A stretch of 64,000 bases of DNA, taken from assembly GCA_020975405.1 (NCBI GenBank), contig JAIOWQ010000003.1:2237001-2301000 (forward strand), written 5' to 3'. Below the pieces are notes generated by a model. It saw only the letters and a list, made by a program, of their open reading frames with translations, made no database searches and was not told the origin of the DNA. Below, one piece after another: positions 21,976 through 33,500 of the stretch. Source of the DNA: Keithomyces neogunnii (Eukaryota > Ascomycota > Sordariomycetes > Hypocreales > Clavicipitaceae). Position 1 is the first letter of the stretch. Every line of letters begins with the position of its first letter. A program made the position numbers and the translations under genes.

Positions 21976-24831
21976 GCTCAACGTGTAGCTTTGCCTCACT
22001 CGTGGAACATGTCGGGTTGTCCAATGCAAGAATGCGGATCGTCGCTCCATGGGCGAGTGCCGCTGGGCCGGTTGAGACCAGCCCGTTGAAACAAGCAAGA
22101 GAACTATTAATACTCCGTAGTCATAGTTTATTTCGTGCCATTGTGGGCCAGGCACGCCATTGCCCATGGCCTTTGCACATGAGCATGCGCCAAATAGACA
22201 GCAGCATTGGTCGAGCCACCTTGACGCCAAGAAACCGGAAAGCCTTGCCCAAATGAGACTGGGAAGCGCACAAGGCTATGAGCAGCACAAATCCACACTA
22301 GAGGACCATGGCAGACCTGACCACGTTTATGATGCACCGAGCTCGCGGTTTTGTAGCATCTCATGTGAATAGATGCCAGAAGTAACTCAAGCCCATGTAC
22401 ATTGCTTGCTTTCTTGCGGGTGCCAAGCGTGCGGTCGGACACAAACAGGGCGAAAGTCTACCAAGGCAGGCGGTGTAAACTAACTAGAATACAGACCAAG
22501 CACATTGCAATAGGATTGTCCTGTGAAAATATGCAATAGAAGCGCATCCATTGTCCAAAATATGTGGAAATTGATTCTGTGCTTCATCTAACATGCTGAA
22601 CGGGGAATCATGCCTTTATGTGTATAACTTCAGTGGCTTTGGATTGGACCTAGACAAGGCGATATTTAGCCGGTGCATTTACGATTAAAACCTAGTAATG
22701 TTGGATACCCGCGAGGTGAAACATTACAGCATCATATTAATCGACACAGGCCTAGACGACGTCAAATGACGCGCGATGCAGCCACCTCGGACATTTATTG
22801 TCACATTTACTAGGCAAACCTGACCACCATCTAGCTGCACTTATCCCTGGCTTCTCAGCCGCACATGATTGATAAATATTGATTGCCCTGATCATCATTG
22901 GCCGAGTATTCGCCAGGTTGATAGCTTCGGACACTCGTTTCGCAGGACTCGTCGCTGTGCAAAAAGTCAACTTGGTACATGGCAAGTTGAAATATCAAAC
23001 TATACTCACGAGAAAAACTGGCAGGGGGCATCGTGGACCTGGACAGATCCGACATGCTGCTTTCTAAAGGGCCATGAGTAATTGGACGTGATTAAATTTT
23101 GCAAAATAGTCTTACAACGGATCGTCAAGAATGACGCATTGCCCTTCAGGAGGGGAAATGGTTTGGCTGGGGCCTGTAAGGTTGGGCGCTGCAAAAATTG
23201 TAGCCTAATTCACAATTAGAGCAGCATCCTATAAAGATGAATGAATACGCCGACGTACCAAGACGGCGCTGTCTTGTGCAGCCGCGAGGGCAGACAGCGC
23301 CATAACAAGAACCTGGAGTTGCATCGTGAATTATCGTGATGTGGGTATTGAAATATTGCCAAAGACACTGGCTTGGGAATATCACAAGTTGAAGGGGGCA
23401 AAGGAGCTGTAGAAATAGCATGGCATTAAATGCTTTGTCCTAGGGAGAATGCCCCTAGACACACCGCTTATTATGTACTATGCGGGCGGCCAGGAGAAGA
23501 TCAAGTCTCAGTTGAGATGCAAGACGTGATGACACATGGCAAATTTGTCTCAGACCAACGGCGGGGCCAAGCATTGATTAAACCGATTAAACCACGCCCT
23601 CCTATGATTTACATTCTGTTGTCTGTATGCTTTCGACTATTTCACGCCACACAGCCCACCGGAGGGGTGAATACTGGTGAAATATCTGTATATATGTTTC
23701 CTACTTCAATATATATTTAATGCGACGATACCGGCTAGTGGTGCTTTGTGGGATATGTTTCAGACAGAAAAGTACCACCACGTATCCAAGTGTCTCATCT
23801 CTCATATTTCAACAAGCAGAGGCACACCAGAAGCAAGTTGTTCATGGAAGAATAAGAGAGTACCATTAGCAACTACTCTCACAATAAGCTGTTGATGCAA
23901 GGGAGCCTTATTCTGGACGGATGCCGATGGCGATGAACTTTGGTCGACGTTTTACAGCAGATGGCTCACACTTGGTGGCCAAAGTTCCCACCTACCATGG
24001 GCTATGCGTCACGGCTGTGATTACATGTGGTATACCGCTCCGATGGAAGTGCGAGGGAGGACGCAGGAATCGGTAGATGGGGCACAACGAGTCAATATGG
24101 ACCAAGATGGCATCCTCACGAGCAGGCTCGCGACTCGAGATGCAATGCGATCCGTCAACTAACAAGTCTGTATGTGACATGGCACCTAACATTACATCCA
24201 GGCGCGCTTACCGAGGAGGATGCGCATAAGACAGTTTGGCCTTGATACCATTTGTGACGTATGCAGCATTTGCTTACATTTTTCTGGCATGTCTGGCAGT
24301 TTGTGCTCGGACCTTGTACACCATGGTCTGGCTGCTTGTAGTTCTATGAATGGAGGATTGCATATGCGCTCGTTTGCACTATTTGCTGTAAAGGTTTGGC
24401 AGGCAGGCTACTGGGCAAGTCAGATTGCTTTGCAACTACAGGTCATACTCAGATTCAGCATGCAGCACACAGAAAGGGTCCCTTTGTCCATGGTTCGGCG
24501 GCTTCTGTAAGAGTGGTATATGGGTATATTGTCAATGTTGGATGCTGAGCTATCCGGTGCTGTCTTGCGGTGCACATATCGGCCACCATGCTCGAGTGCT
24601 TGGCCACAATGACGCGCGCTCTTTTCTCACTGCAACAGGGTCGGGCTGTTGCGTAGGTCTCGGCCATGTCGTACGTAGCAGGTGCGGCTCGGTGCTCCAG
24701 GCTTGCAAGTCTGCGCCACGACGCATCTCTCCGCTGGAAACTGCTTCGTCTGGTGCTCTGGTGCAGATGAGTGCATGCAAGGCAAGTTCAACTACTCCTG
24801 CTGAATGTGATTCGCCGTCGGAGCCAGTCTC
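21976..24831. other. Gene-free stretch between the chromate transporter and CSL4
   Basis: 2.9 kb with no supportable gene. TACTCCGTA lies at 22111-22119, about 136 bp upstream of the transporter start. AT-rich patches occur at 22500-22760 and 23580-23720. An ORF at 24425-24976 runs into the CSL4 3' end on the opposite strand and looks like a shadow. Confidence 0.4.
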
Positions 24832-25521
24832 TCAGCTGGGCTTAGCAACCTTTCTCAATTCGCTCAGTCCTGTCTCTGGGTCCTTGTACTCCTTCCAGGT
24901 CACGGGCACCATGTCGTTGCCGGCGTCGCTCGTCGCCATTATGACACCGAGCTCGTTGGAGGCAGTCGACAAGTAGTAGTTTGCTTGGTCTCCCAGAGAA
25001 ATCTAAAAGGAGGGTCAGCCAGGCAATTTCTGCGTCCGCATTGTTCCGAAGCGGCCAAGACTTACGACCTGCGCCTTGACGATATCGCCCGGCTTGAACG
25101 ATTCGTGAATTTTGACCTTGTCCTTTTCTGTGGCGCGCACATCCTGCACACGAATGACGCCCTGCCACTCTGTTTGCAGGACCGTTTCTCCAACCTGCTG
25201 AATCACAACAATGGCTTGTTTGGGCATCAGACGCACAACTCTTGCCAGGACCACATTATTCACGTCGGGAAGGATCTCGCGCTTGCGGCCGTGTCTTGCG
25301 ACTGAGATTGTGGGCAGCTCTCCGGGGCCAGGGGCTGTGATCTTGTTGAGACGTTTCGCGGGACCGGGAGCCCTTGCGGGTGCTGTCACACTGACGCTGC
25401 CGAGAAGCGAGGAAACAACGTTGCCTTGGTAAACGTGGGTGCCAGAGCCGGGCGTGTATTTGGAGGCAGGGCCGAGGACTTTGCCTGGGACGGCGACCGA
25501 GGGCAATTCGTCGAGCGCCAT
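24832..25521 (-). CDS. CSL4: Exosome complex cap subunit Csl4 (S1 RNA-binding)
   Basis: Cap protein of the RNA exosome, which trims and degrades nuclear and cytoplasmic RNA 3'-5'. Two exons, 25521-25066 and 25002-24832, give 208 aa, near human EXOSC1 (195 aa). The N-terminal domain begins VAVPGKVLGPASKYTPGSGT and has GTHVYQGNVVSSLLG. The S1 domain follows with VVLARVVRLMPKQAIVVI, GVIRVQDVRATEKDKVKI and FKPGDIVKAQVISLGD, where the last block spans the intron. The C-terminal part holds NYYLSTASNELGV, also family-typical. No zinc-ribbon cysteines are present, as in other fungal members. Confidence 0.95.
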
Positions 25522-26351
25522 TGTCGGAGTGGAGGCGCTGCCTCGAGGATGAGAATGGGTGCTGCGAGGAGCTGGGCGAGCTGGGCAAGCTGGGCACGGC
25601 AGCGTTTGAGGTGGGCAATTGGAGTTGAAGCTTCAATGTTCTCAAACCGCAGTGGAAATCTGTCTGCGGTGGGGCGCATCAATCAAATTCAAGATCGACT
25701 TTGAGGTGCCGGTTTGGGGGGCCCCACCTCGGACTGCCAAGTCAGTTTCATGCAAACTTTGCGCGGACCATGGCTTCTCGTGCGGCATGTTTATTGTTAC
25801 TATTTTTTGCGATTGAAACGCAGACGAGTTGAACGACCCGCAGGATTCTCGTGATGGCCTGCATGCAGGTGGCTGGTTAGGTTGCCTCGTTAATCAACAT
25901 TTCGCGCTGTACGGAGTAGTACGGAGTGCATACACCATGAACCAAGGTCATGTTTCTCACGATTGTTCCATGTGCCTGGCAAGCTCCGCATACATTGATA
26001 AGGCTGCTTTGGCAAATACAAGCAATCCGATAGCTTTTGCAAAGGGCTACTGGATGCCGGGCCAGAAAGAGATCATGGCAAGGCATAGATGATGGGTTTT
26101 ACACAACATAGCCTCTAGGGTATGGTTCTATTTAGTGTGGACGAGAACAAGCAGGTGTCATGGTATGAACATGTCCTGCATTGATGGGTTATGCCCAGGC
26201 GCCGATGCACCATGTCCATGCTCCTGTTCTGCTCCTGTTCTGATCCTGTTCACTGTCGTGTCACTTTGGCTTACCCTGCTCGCTGCCATCAATCCATGCC
26301 TGGCCCATGCAGTGTTGTATCATGGCAAAAGACGCGGAATATGCCTTGCAG

Positions 26352-26367
26352 TACGGAGTACTCCGTA
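26352..26367. repeat. 16-bp perfect palindrome TACGGAGTACTCCGTA
   Basis: Two copies of the recurrent 9-mer TACGGAGTA overlap head to head by two bases, making a perfect palindrome. The same 9-mer recurs at nine further or overlapping places in the window, all intergenic. Confidence 0.85.
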
Positions 26368-26852
26368 AATAACGGGATTATGGGCATCATGTTGTACTGT
26401 AGTTGACCTGTTACGCTTTGCATGGCCAGGCACTGCAAGGGCGCAACAATGGAGGATCCGGATTTCGCGTTGCAGAAGAGTCCCGGAACCCGTCCGGGTT
26501 TGAGCCATGCCAAACATTTTGGGACATGGTTAAAGCATGGCAGCCGCTAGTGGCCAACCTGTCCAGCAATTACAGCAGCATGATCGCTAGGTTTACGTTT
26601 TAGCAAGCCGCGTCTCCATGTCGGGTTTGTAAGCAGCCAGACCAGGCATCTCGCTGGTGCCGGCTGAAACAGGAACTGTGCAGTATCTACGGAGTACTAC
26701 AGGAAGCCCTGGCATTAACGGCCTGCAACGCGTGGCAGCGACACGGAAGCGACCTCGAACTTGCAACGGTCATTGATGGGATGGCTTGCCAGCCGGGTAC
26801 TCCAGCCGCGTCAATGTTCAATGTTGGCAACGCCTCGGCGCTAGTGACCTGG

Positions 26853-26870
26853 TTTTTTTTTTTTTTTTTT
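26853..26870 (+). repeat. T18 homopolymer
   Basis: Eighteen T in a row, flanked by GG on both sides, in intergenic sequence. Confidence 0.85.
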
Positions 26871-27305
26871 GGTTTGTTTTAATGGCCGGTCCGGCACCGA
26901 TGACTGGCCTGTTGGGTTGGGTCCAGGCCTCGATTCAACGCCCGGGTTTGGAGAGTCCAGGTTTGTTTGTATCGAACAACGCGTCATCACGGAATGGCAT
27001 CAGACGTTGCAGCACGTATCCAAGACACACGTTTCTCCAGAAAACCCGACCAAGGACATGAAAATTGCATCCTCAGTTGCCCAGTCTCCTTGATGCTCAT
27101 GACTTCGGTGCCTCGCTTGGAGTCCGGAGTTGGAGAGTCAATCGCCCACGGCCTTTTGTGGGGACGCTGTCAAACCCTGGACCAGTCTGCTACGTAATCA
27201 CTCTCGGGGACTAAACATGTGTTGATGGCATGGATTTGCCCCGCCGATGGGAACGGCTCGGGGGCGACCAGCAATCATTCACCCATGTCCTCCTTATGTA
27301 CATAT

Positions 27306-27331
27306 GATACGTATGTATGATACGTATGTAC
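27306..27331 (+). repeat. Direct repeat of GATACGTATGTA(T/C)
   Basis: Two adjacent copies of a 13-bp unit, followed by more ACGTATGT/TACGTACG sequence to about 27352. The units are near self-complementary (ATACGTAT). Confidence 0.75.
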
Positions 27332-27724
27332 TCGTATGTACGTACGTATGAGCATGCCGCCACGAGTGCTCCAACGGCGCCCCGTCAACTAGTGCTAGTC
27401 TGGTCGCTCGCTGTTCGCTGTTGTTGTTGGCGCTTTTCAAACCACATGGCTCGAGAACCACTGTTGGATCTGCAATCCATGGCAGCGAGTGACGTGACTA
27501 TAATAAACCAGGTGGTGGCGTCCCATGCCTCATGCTAGTAGAATCCGTCGCAGTCCTCTTTCCATCATGCTGATGCACTTTTCAACAGCCGTGAAAATAG
27601 CTGACTACCGATCGGGTTTCAACTCCGTTCCAGCGGATTCTGCTCTCCAAGTCGACCAACGAGGCCCGACCCAGGACCTTTGATAAATTGACGAGAAACT
27701 TGACTTTTCTTGCTGAAACCAAAC

Positions 27725-27762
27725 TACTTAAGTACCTACCTACCTACCTAGGTACTTAAGTA
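27725..27762. repeat. Perfect 14-bp inverted repeat with CCTA loop
   Basis: TACTTAAGTACCTA (27725-27738) and its exact reverse complement (27749-27762) flank a 10-nt CCTACCTACC spacer. A further palindrome, TAGGTACCTA, overlaps its right end at 27761-27770. It lies about 300 bp upstream of the ABC transporter ATG. Confidence 0.85.
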
Positions 27763-28066
27763 GGTACCTACTTATTTTGCAGTAGGGCTCCCAGTTTCCA
27801 CAAAAGGCAGGAACATTGAATCATCGCACGCCCCAGGTGGCCCCACTCTCCATCTACAAATTGGTCGCCATTGTCCGAGCATCTTCAACAGCGAGGACAA
27901 ACCCGGCCGTCTCATTCTTTTGTCAATTTTTTTTTTTGCTCCCTGTTCGAGTCTCATTCGTTCAAGACATCGGGCGGAACTTTGCGGTGCTTTGTCAGTC
28001 ATCCGAGGACCTACGCATCAGGTCTGAGCAAACCATCCGTGCGCTGCTCTCACTATTTTATTAGAC

Positions 28067-31000
28067 ATGGGCTCTCCAGATGAGGGCAAGGCCATGGCAG
28101 CCGCAGCAGTACAGGAGGCTCAAGAACAACACGGCCATGATAGCTCGTCAGATTTGGAAGAAAAACATCTTCAAGCCGAGAAAAAGGGCCATGCCGAAAT
28201 AGCCGACCAAGATGACGACGAGGACGAAATTGAGCAAGAGGGCGGCGCCAGCCGTCTGAGGGCCACAAAGAGTGCTGCGACGGACGCCAGCGTCGTTACA
28301 GGGGCGCCTTCAACGGTGCAGCTCCCACCATCTAAGCCTTGGTACAAACAGCCCAATCCCTTGCGATGGGGAAAGACGCCGCCCGTCCCCAAGGAGCGAA
28401 TTATCTCGCGCGAATACAATGCTGGCTTCTTTAGCAAACTGACCTTTCAGTGGATGACGCCTCTCATGACCGTGAGTCCAAATTGCCCCGAAACGTCGAC
28501 GTTCCATGCTTTCTTTTCCCCTTGCAGCTTCTTGCACGGGCTGCATGGCTGCTGTGTGACTGGGACAGCGTCGAGATTGGCTAACCTTGCATGTTATTTC
28601 GGCAGACGGGCTATAAGCGACAGCTGGAAACGGGAGATATTTGGGACATCAATCCGGACCGAGCCGTTGAGCCACTGACGCAGAAAGTCAAGGAAGCCTT
28701 CCATCGTCGCGTCAAAAACGGCCAGAAGAATCCCCTTCTCTGGGCCCTGTATGAAACCTTCAAGTTCGAAATCTGGCTAGGCGGCCTATGCGCTCTCCTG
28801 ACCGCATTCTCGCAGTCGCTGGCACCCTTCACGCTGCGCTTCCTGATTCAGTTCGCCACAGATGCATACATCGCCAACGTGGAAGGCGGCGAGGCGCCAC
28901 CCATTGCACATGGCGTTGGTCTTGCCATTGGAATCACCGCCATGCAAGTTATCCAGTCGCTCGGCATCAGCCACTTCATCTATCGAGGAATGATGGTGGG
29001 TGGCCAGAGCAGAAGCGTTCTTATTGGACTCATTTATGAAAAGGCCATGGTCATTTCTGGCAGGGCAAAAGCCGGCGGTACCAAGGCACCCATGATGCTC
29101 GAGTTGGGTGATGTTGACGAAAAGGAAAAGGGCAAGGACAACGATGCGGACAACGCAGAGTCCAACAACAAGTCCAAAAAGTCCAAAAAGTCCAAGAAAG
29201 GTGTGTCGGGACCAGATGGCCTTGGATGGGCTAACGGCCGCATCACCAACTTGATGAGCGTCGATACTTACCGCATCGACCAAGCCTGTGCCCTCTTTCA
29301 CATGCTGTGGACCTCCCCTTTGATTTGCCTCATCACATTGGTGCTGCTTCTCATCAACCTGACATATAGCGCTCTAGCAGGCTTTGGCCTGCTTCTTGTT
29401 GGTGTCCCCGCGCTGACCAAGGCCATTCAAACTTTGTTCAGACGACGCAAAGCTATCAACAAAATCACCGATCAGCGAGTTTCCTTGACTCAGGAGATCC
29501 TTCAATCCGTCCGCTTCGTCAAGTACTTTGGTTGGGAAAAGGCCTTCATTGACCGCCTTGGAGAGTTTCGATCCAAGGAGATATCCTCTATCCAGGTGTT
29601 GCTGGCTATTCGAAATGCCATTAATGCAGTCAGCATGGCATTGCCCATCTTTGCCTCTATGCTTTCCTTCATCGTTTACTCCCTGACAAACCACAATCTT
29701 GCGCCTGCCCAGGTCTTCTCATCTCTCGCCTTGTTCAACGGCCTACGATTGCCACTCAACCTGCTACCCCTTGTCTTGGGCCAAGTCACTGACGCCTGGT
29801 CGTCCATGAAGCGTATCGAAGAATTCTTGATGGAGGAGGAACAGGACGAGGACGTTATTTACAGACCCGACGGTGACAATGCTATTGAGATGATTGACGC
29901 CGGTTTCACTTGGGAGAGGACGGCAACACAAGATCCAGACAAAGGCACCGTTGGCGGTGGAGGTAAAGAGAAGAAGGATGCGAAGAATGGCGCAAGTGCT
30001 TCAAACCCACCGAAACCCCAGAGAGATAATGGAAAATCCGAAGAGGATACCGCAAGCACATTGGTGGAGGAGCGCGAACCATTCAAGCTCCAGGGCCTGA
30101 ACTTCCAGGCCAAGCGCAACGAGCTTATCGCTGTTATTGGAACAGTCGGAAGTGGCAAAAGCTCCCTGCTCGCCGCTCTAGCTGGCGATATGCGCAAGAC
30201 CAACGGGGACATCATATATGGCGCATCCCGCGCATTCTGTCCCCAGTATGCGTGGATCCAGAACACTACGCTTCAAAACAACGTTACTTTTGGAAAGGAG
30301 CTCGACCGTGATTGGTACCGCGAAGTCATCAGAGCGTAAGTTGCCAACAATCGCTGCTTTGTTGCAACACCCTCGGCTAACACACAGTCTAGATGCGCCC
30401 TCCAAGCTGATTTGGACATGCTGCCGAACGGGGATCAGACCGAGATCGGTGAGCGTGGCATTACGATATCCGGTGGTCAAAAGCAACGGCTCAACATTGC
30501 TCGTGCCATCTACTTTGACGCTGATCTTGTTCTCATGGATGATCCTCTCAGCGCAGTAGACGCCCACGTCGGGCGGCACATTTTTGATAATGCCATTTTA
30601 GGACTCCTCAAGGATAAGTGCCGCATCCTGGCCACGCATCAACTTTGGGTCTTGAGCCGCTGCGACAGAATTATCTGGATGGATGGCGGGAAAATTCAGG
30701 CGATAGACACGTTCGACAACTTGATGAAGCATCACAAGGGCTTTCAAGTGCTCATGGAAACCACTGCCGTTGAAGAAACAGAGGATGATGCCCAAGCGGC
30801 TGCTCCAGTTGACCTTGCTGCCGAACGCAAGAAGCGCCAGAAGAACATGAAGGGCGCGGCGCTCATGCAGCAAGAGGAAAAGGCCATAGCAAGCGTACCC
30901 TGGTCCGTCTATGGTGCATATGTGCGCGCTTCTGGCACCCTTTGGAATGCTCCGTTTGTCCTCGCTGCTCTCATCACGTCACAAGGCGCCAATATTGTGA

Positions 31001-32694
31001 CGGGTCTCTGGCTGTCGTGGTGGACGTCAGACAAATTCGGCTACTCCACGGGCGAATACATTGGTACTTATGCCGCTCTTGGTGTAGTCCAAGCCCTACT
31101 CATGTTCATCTTCTCCGTGAGTCTCTCGATGCTGGGAACCAGATCCAGCAAAATCATGTTGCGCGACGCAATTCAACGAGTTTTGCGAGCCCCCATGTCC
31201 TTCTTCGACACGACACCGCTTGGACGTATCACCAACCGCTTTTCCCGAGATGTCGATGTCATGGACAATAATCTGACAGATGCTATTCGGATGTACCTTT
31301 TCACTATTGCCACCGTCACTTCTGTTTTTGCCCTCATTATTGCCTACTTTCACTGGTTTGCCATTGCCCTGGTGCCGCTATACTTCATGTTTCTGCTGTC
31401 AGCGGCATACTACAGAGCATCAGCCCGAGAAGTGAAGCGCTTCGAGTCTCTCCTGCGATCCAATGTGTTCGCAAAGTTTGGCGAGGGTCTGACCGGAGTG
31501 GCATCCATCAGGGCCTATGGCCTCAAGACTCGCTTCGTAAACGACCTCCGCGCCTCCATCAACGAAATGAATAGCGCATATTACCTCACCTTCTCCAACC
31601 AGAGATGGCTGTCTCTTCGTTTGGATATGGTTGGCAACGCCCTTGTGTTCACGGTTGGTATTTTGGTCGTTACCTCGAGATTCAGCGTCAGTCCATCTAT
31701 CGGTGGTCTGGTGCTCAGCTACATTCTCTCAATTGTGCAAATGTTGCAATTTTCCATTCGACAGCTTGCCGAAGTCGAAAACGGCATGAATGCCGTGGAG
31801 CGTTTGCAGTACTACGGGACGGAGCTGGAGGAGGAAGCGCCCTTGCACACCATTGACGTCAGAGAGAGTTGGCCGGAAAAGGGTGAAATCGTCTTTGACA
31901 AGGTCGAGATGCGATACCGTGAAAACCTACCCCTCGTCCTGCAAGGGCTTTCAATGCATATCCGCGGCGGCGAACGTATTGGTATTGTCGGCCGAACGGG
32001 AGCCGGAAAGAGTTCCATCATGAGCACTCTATTCCGTCTTGTGGAGCTATCTGGTGGCAGCATCACCGTTGACGGCGTCAACATCTCCACCGTCGGCCTT
32101 TTCGACCTCCGCTCCCGCCTGGCCATTATTCCCCAAGACCCGACCCTTTTCCACGGCACCGTCCGCAGTAACCTTGACCCGTTCAACGAGCACACCGACC
32201 TGGAACTTTGGTCCGCCCTCCGCCAGGCCGATCTCGTCCCGGCCGACGCCTCAATAGACGACCGCAGGACAGACCCATCCCGAATCCATCTCGATAGCAT
32301 TGTCGACGAAGATGGCCTCAATTTCTCGCTCGGCCAGCGTCAACTCATGGCGCTGGCCCGTGCCCTCGTTCGCGGCTCTCAGATCATCGTCTGCGATGAA
32401 GCCACCTCCTCTGTGGACATGGAAACCGACGACAAGATCCAAAACACCATGGCCACCGGCTTCAAGGGGAAGACCCTCTTGTGCATTGCCCACCGTCTTC
32501 GTACCATCATTGGCTACGACCGCATCTGCGTCATGGATGCAGGCCAGATTGCGGAGATGGACACGCCTCTCGCTCTATGGCAGCAAGGCGGCATCTTTAG
32601 AAGCATGTGCGACAGAAGTGGTATCCGACAGGAAGATATCCAGGGCGCCAAGGATGGCCTGGCCACCCTTGATGCGGAGGAACAGAGCAACTAG
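28067..32694 (+). CDS. ABCC-type full ABC transporter, Yor1-like
   Basis: Multidrug or organic-anion exporter, expected at the plasma membrane. Three exons, 28067-28471, 28606-30335 and 30393-32694, give 1478 aa, nearly the length of yeast Yor1 (1477). There is no TMD0: an acidic cytosolic N-terminus leads to GFFSKLTFQWMTPLM and TMD1. NBD1 has Walker A GTVGSGKS (647-654), signature ISGGQ (737-741) and Walker B LMDDPLSAVD, with Asp in place of the catalytic Glu, the usual degenerate ABCC site. NBD2 has GRTGAGKS (1245-1252), signature SLGQ (1357-1360), canonical VCDEATSSVD and CIAHRLRTI. A Lys/Ser insert (KSKKSKKSKK) lies in the first TMD. Substrate is not deducible. The upstream inverted repeat may be regulatory. 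Confidence 0.94.
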
Positions 32695-33500
32695 CCCAAC
32701 TGGGACAATTGAAAATATGTCTCCAAAAATAGAGCATTTTTTTGTATTTAGAATCATGGGAAATGAAGCGAAATATTGAGTAATATTGGTACGACGTGGC
32801 GTAGAAAGGCAGAGTATATAGCTGTTTGAGCCAGGCGCACAATACCACGAAGAGGTGGATTAGACTCTTATAAATTTGACCAAGACATTGATTGAAATAG
32901 TCTACTCCTGGTCCACTCTCAAGGAGCAGGTTATGCAATGGTTTTGAAAGAAAAGAGAAGGCTTCACCAGCGTCGAGGAAATCCAATCTTATTGTGCACC
33001 AGTGGCCGAAGCGTACGGATGAAGTTGTATATTACTGCAAAACGAATATGTACTACTCAAGACATTGACTGCAACAACGATACAATGTGACGAGCAATTA
33101 CACTTGAACTCCATCTCTATGCCATACAGACCATTCCTTGGCTGGTTGCCAAACCATCAACCTATTTTTTTTCCTTCTGTTTTTCGTGGTTTCAATCGCG
33201 TTGGTGTCGCTAGATTGACTTCATTCCGCAACCTGGTGCCATTCCCTGGTCGACTGATTCAGGCTGGCCCTGTGTCCCAGAGCCCAGTATTAGTAGTTTG
33301 TTTATATGCGCAGCACCGCCCTTTAACTCGTGGGTAAAACATCTGCCACAAACGCCGTGAATTGACTGATCCAAAAGAAAACCAAGAAAGAAAAAACAAG
33401 GTGGGACAAATCCACAAAACTCCCCAAGTGCAAGAACGCTGCTTATCCAAGTAACGCCGCAGCTCCTCCTTTTCATGAAACAGACACCGGCTGTCGCAAT
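32695..33500. other. Convergent intergenic region, ABC transporter and Csi2-like 3' ends
   Basis: 806 bp between two stop codons, fairly AT-rich, with no supportable gene. Confidence 0.5.

Larger units (their letters stand above)
25522..28066. other. Gene-free stretch with short palindromes and simple repeats
   Basis: 2.5 kb without a supportable gene. It holds four full copies of TACGGAGTA or its reverse complement (25910, 26352, 26359, 26688), a T18 run (26853-26870), a 13-bp direct repeat with ACGTATGT (27306-27331) and a 14-bp inverted repeat (27725-27762). It serves as promoter region for the ABC transporter on the right and CSL4 on the left. Confidence 0.5.

Noticed and set aside
24425..24976. 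183-codon plus-strand ORF
   Set aside because: It overlaps the CSL4 last exon on the opposite strand, and the rest has no family features.
29160..29205. Repeated Lys/Ser codons in the ABC transporter, considered as a possible sequence error
   Set aside because: The frame is kept on both sides and the insert lies in a cytosolic loop, so it is ordinary low-complexity coding sequence.
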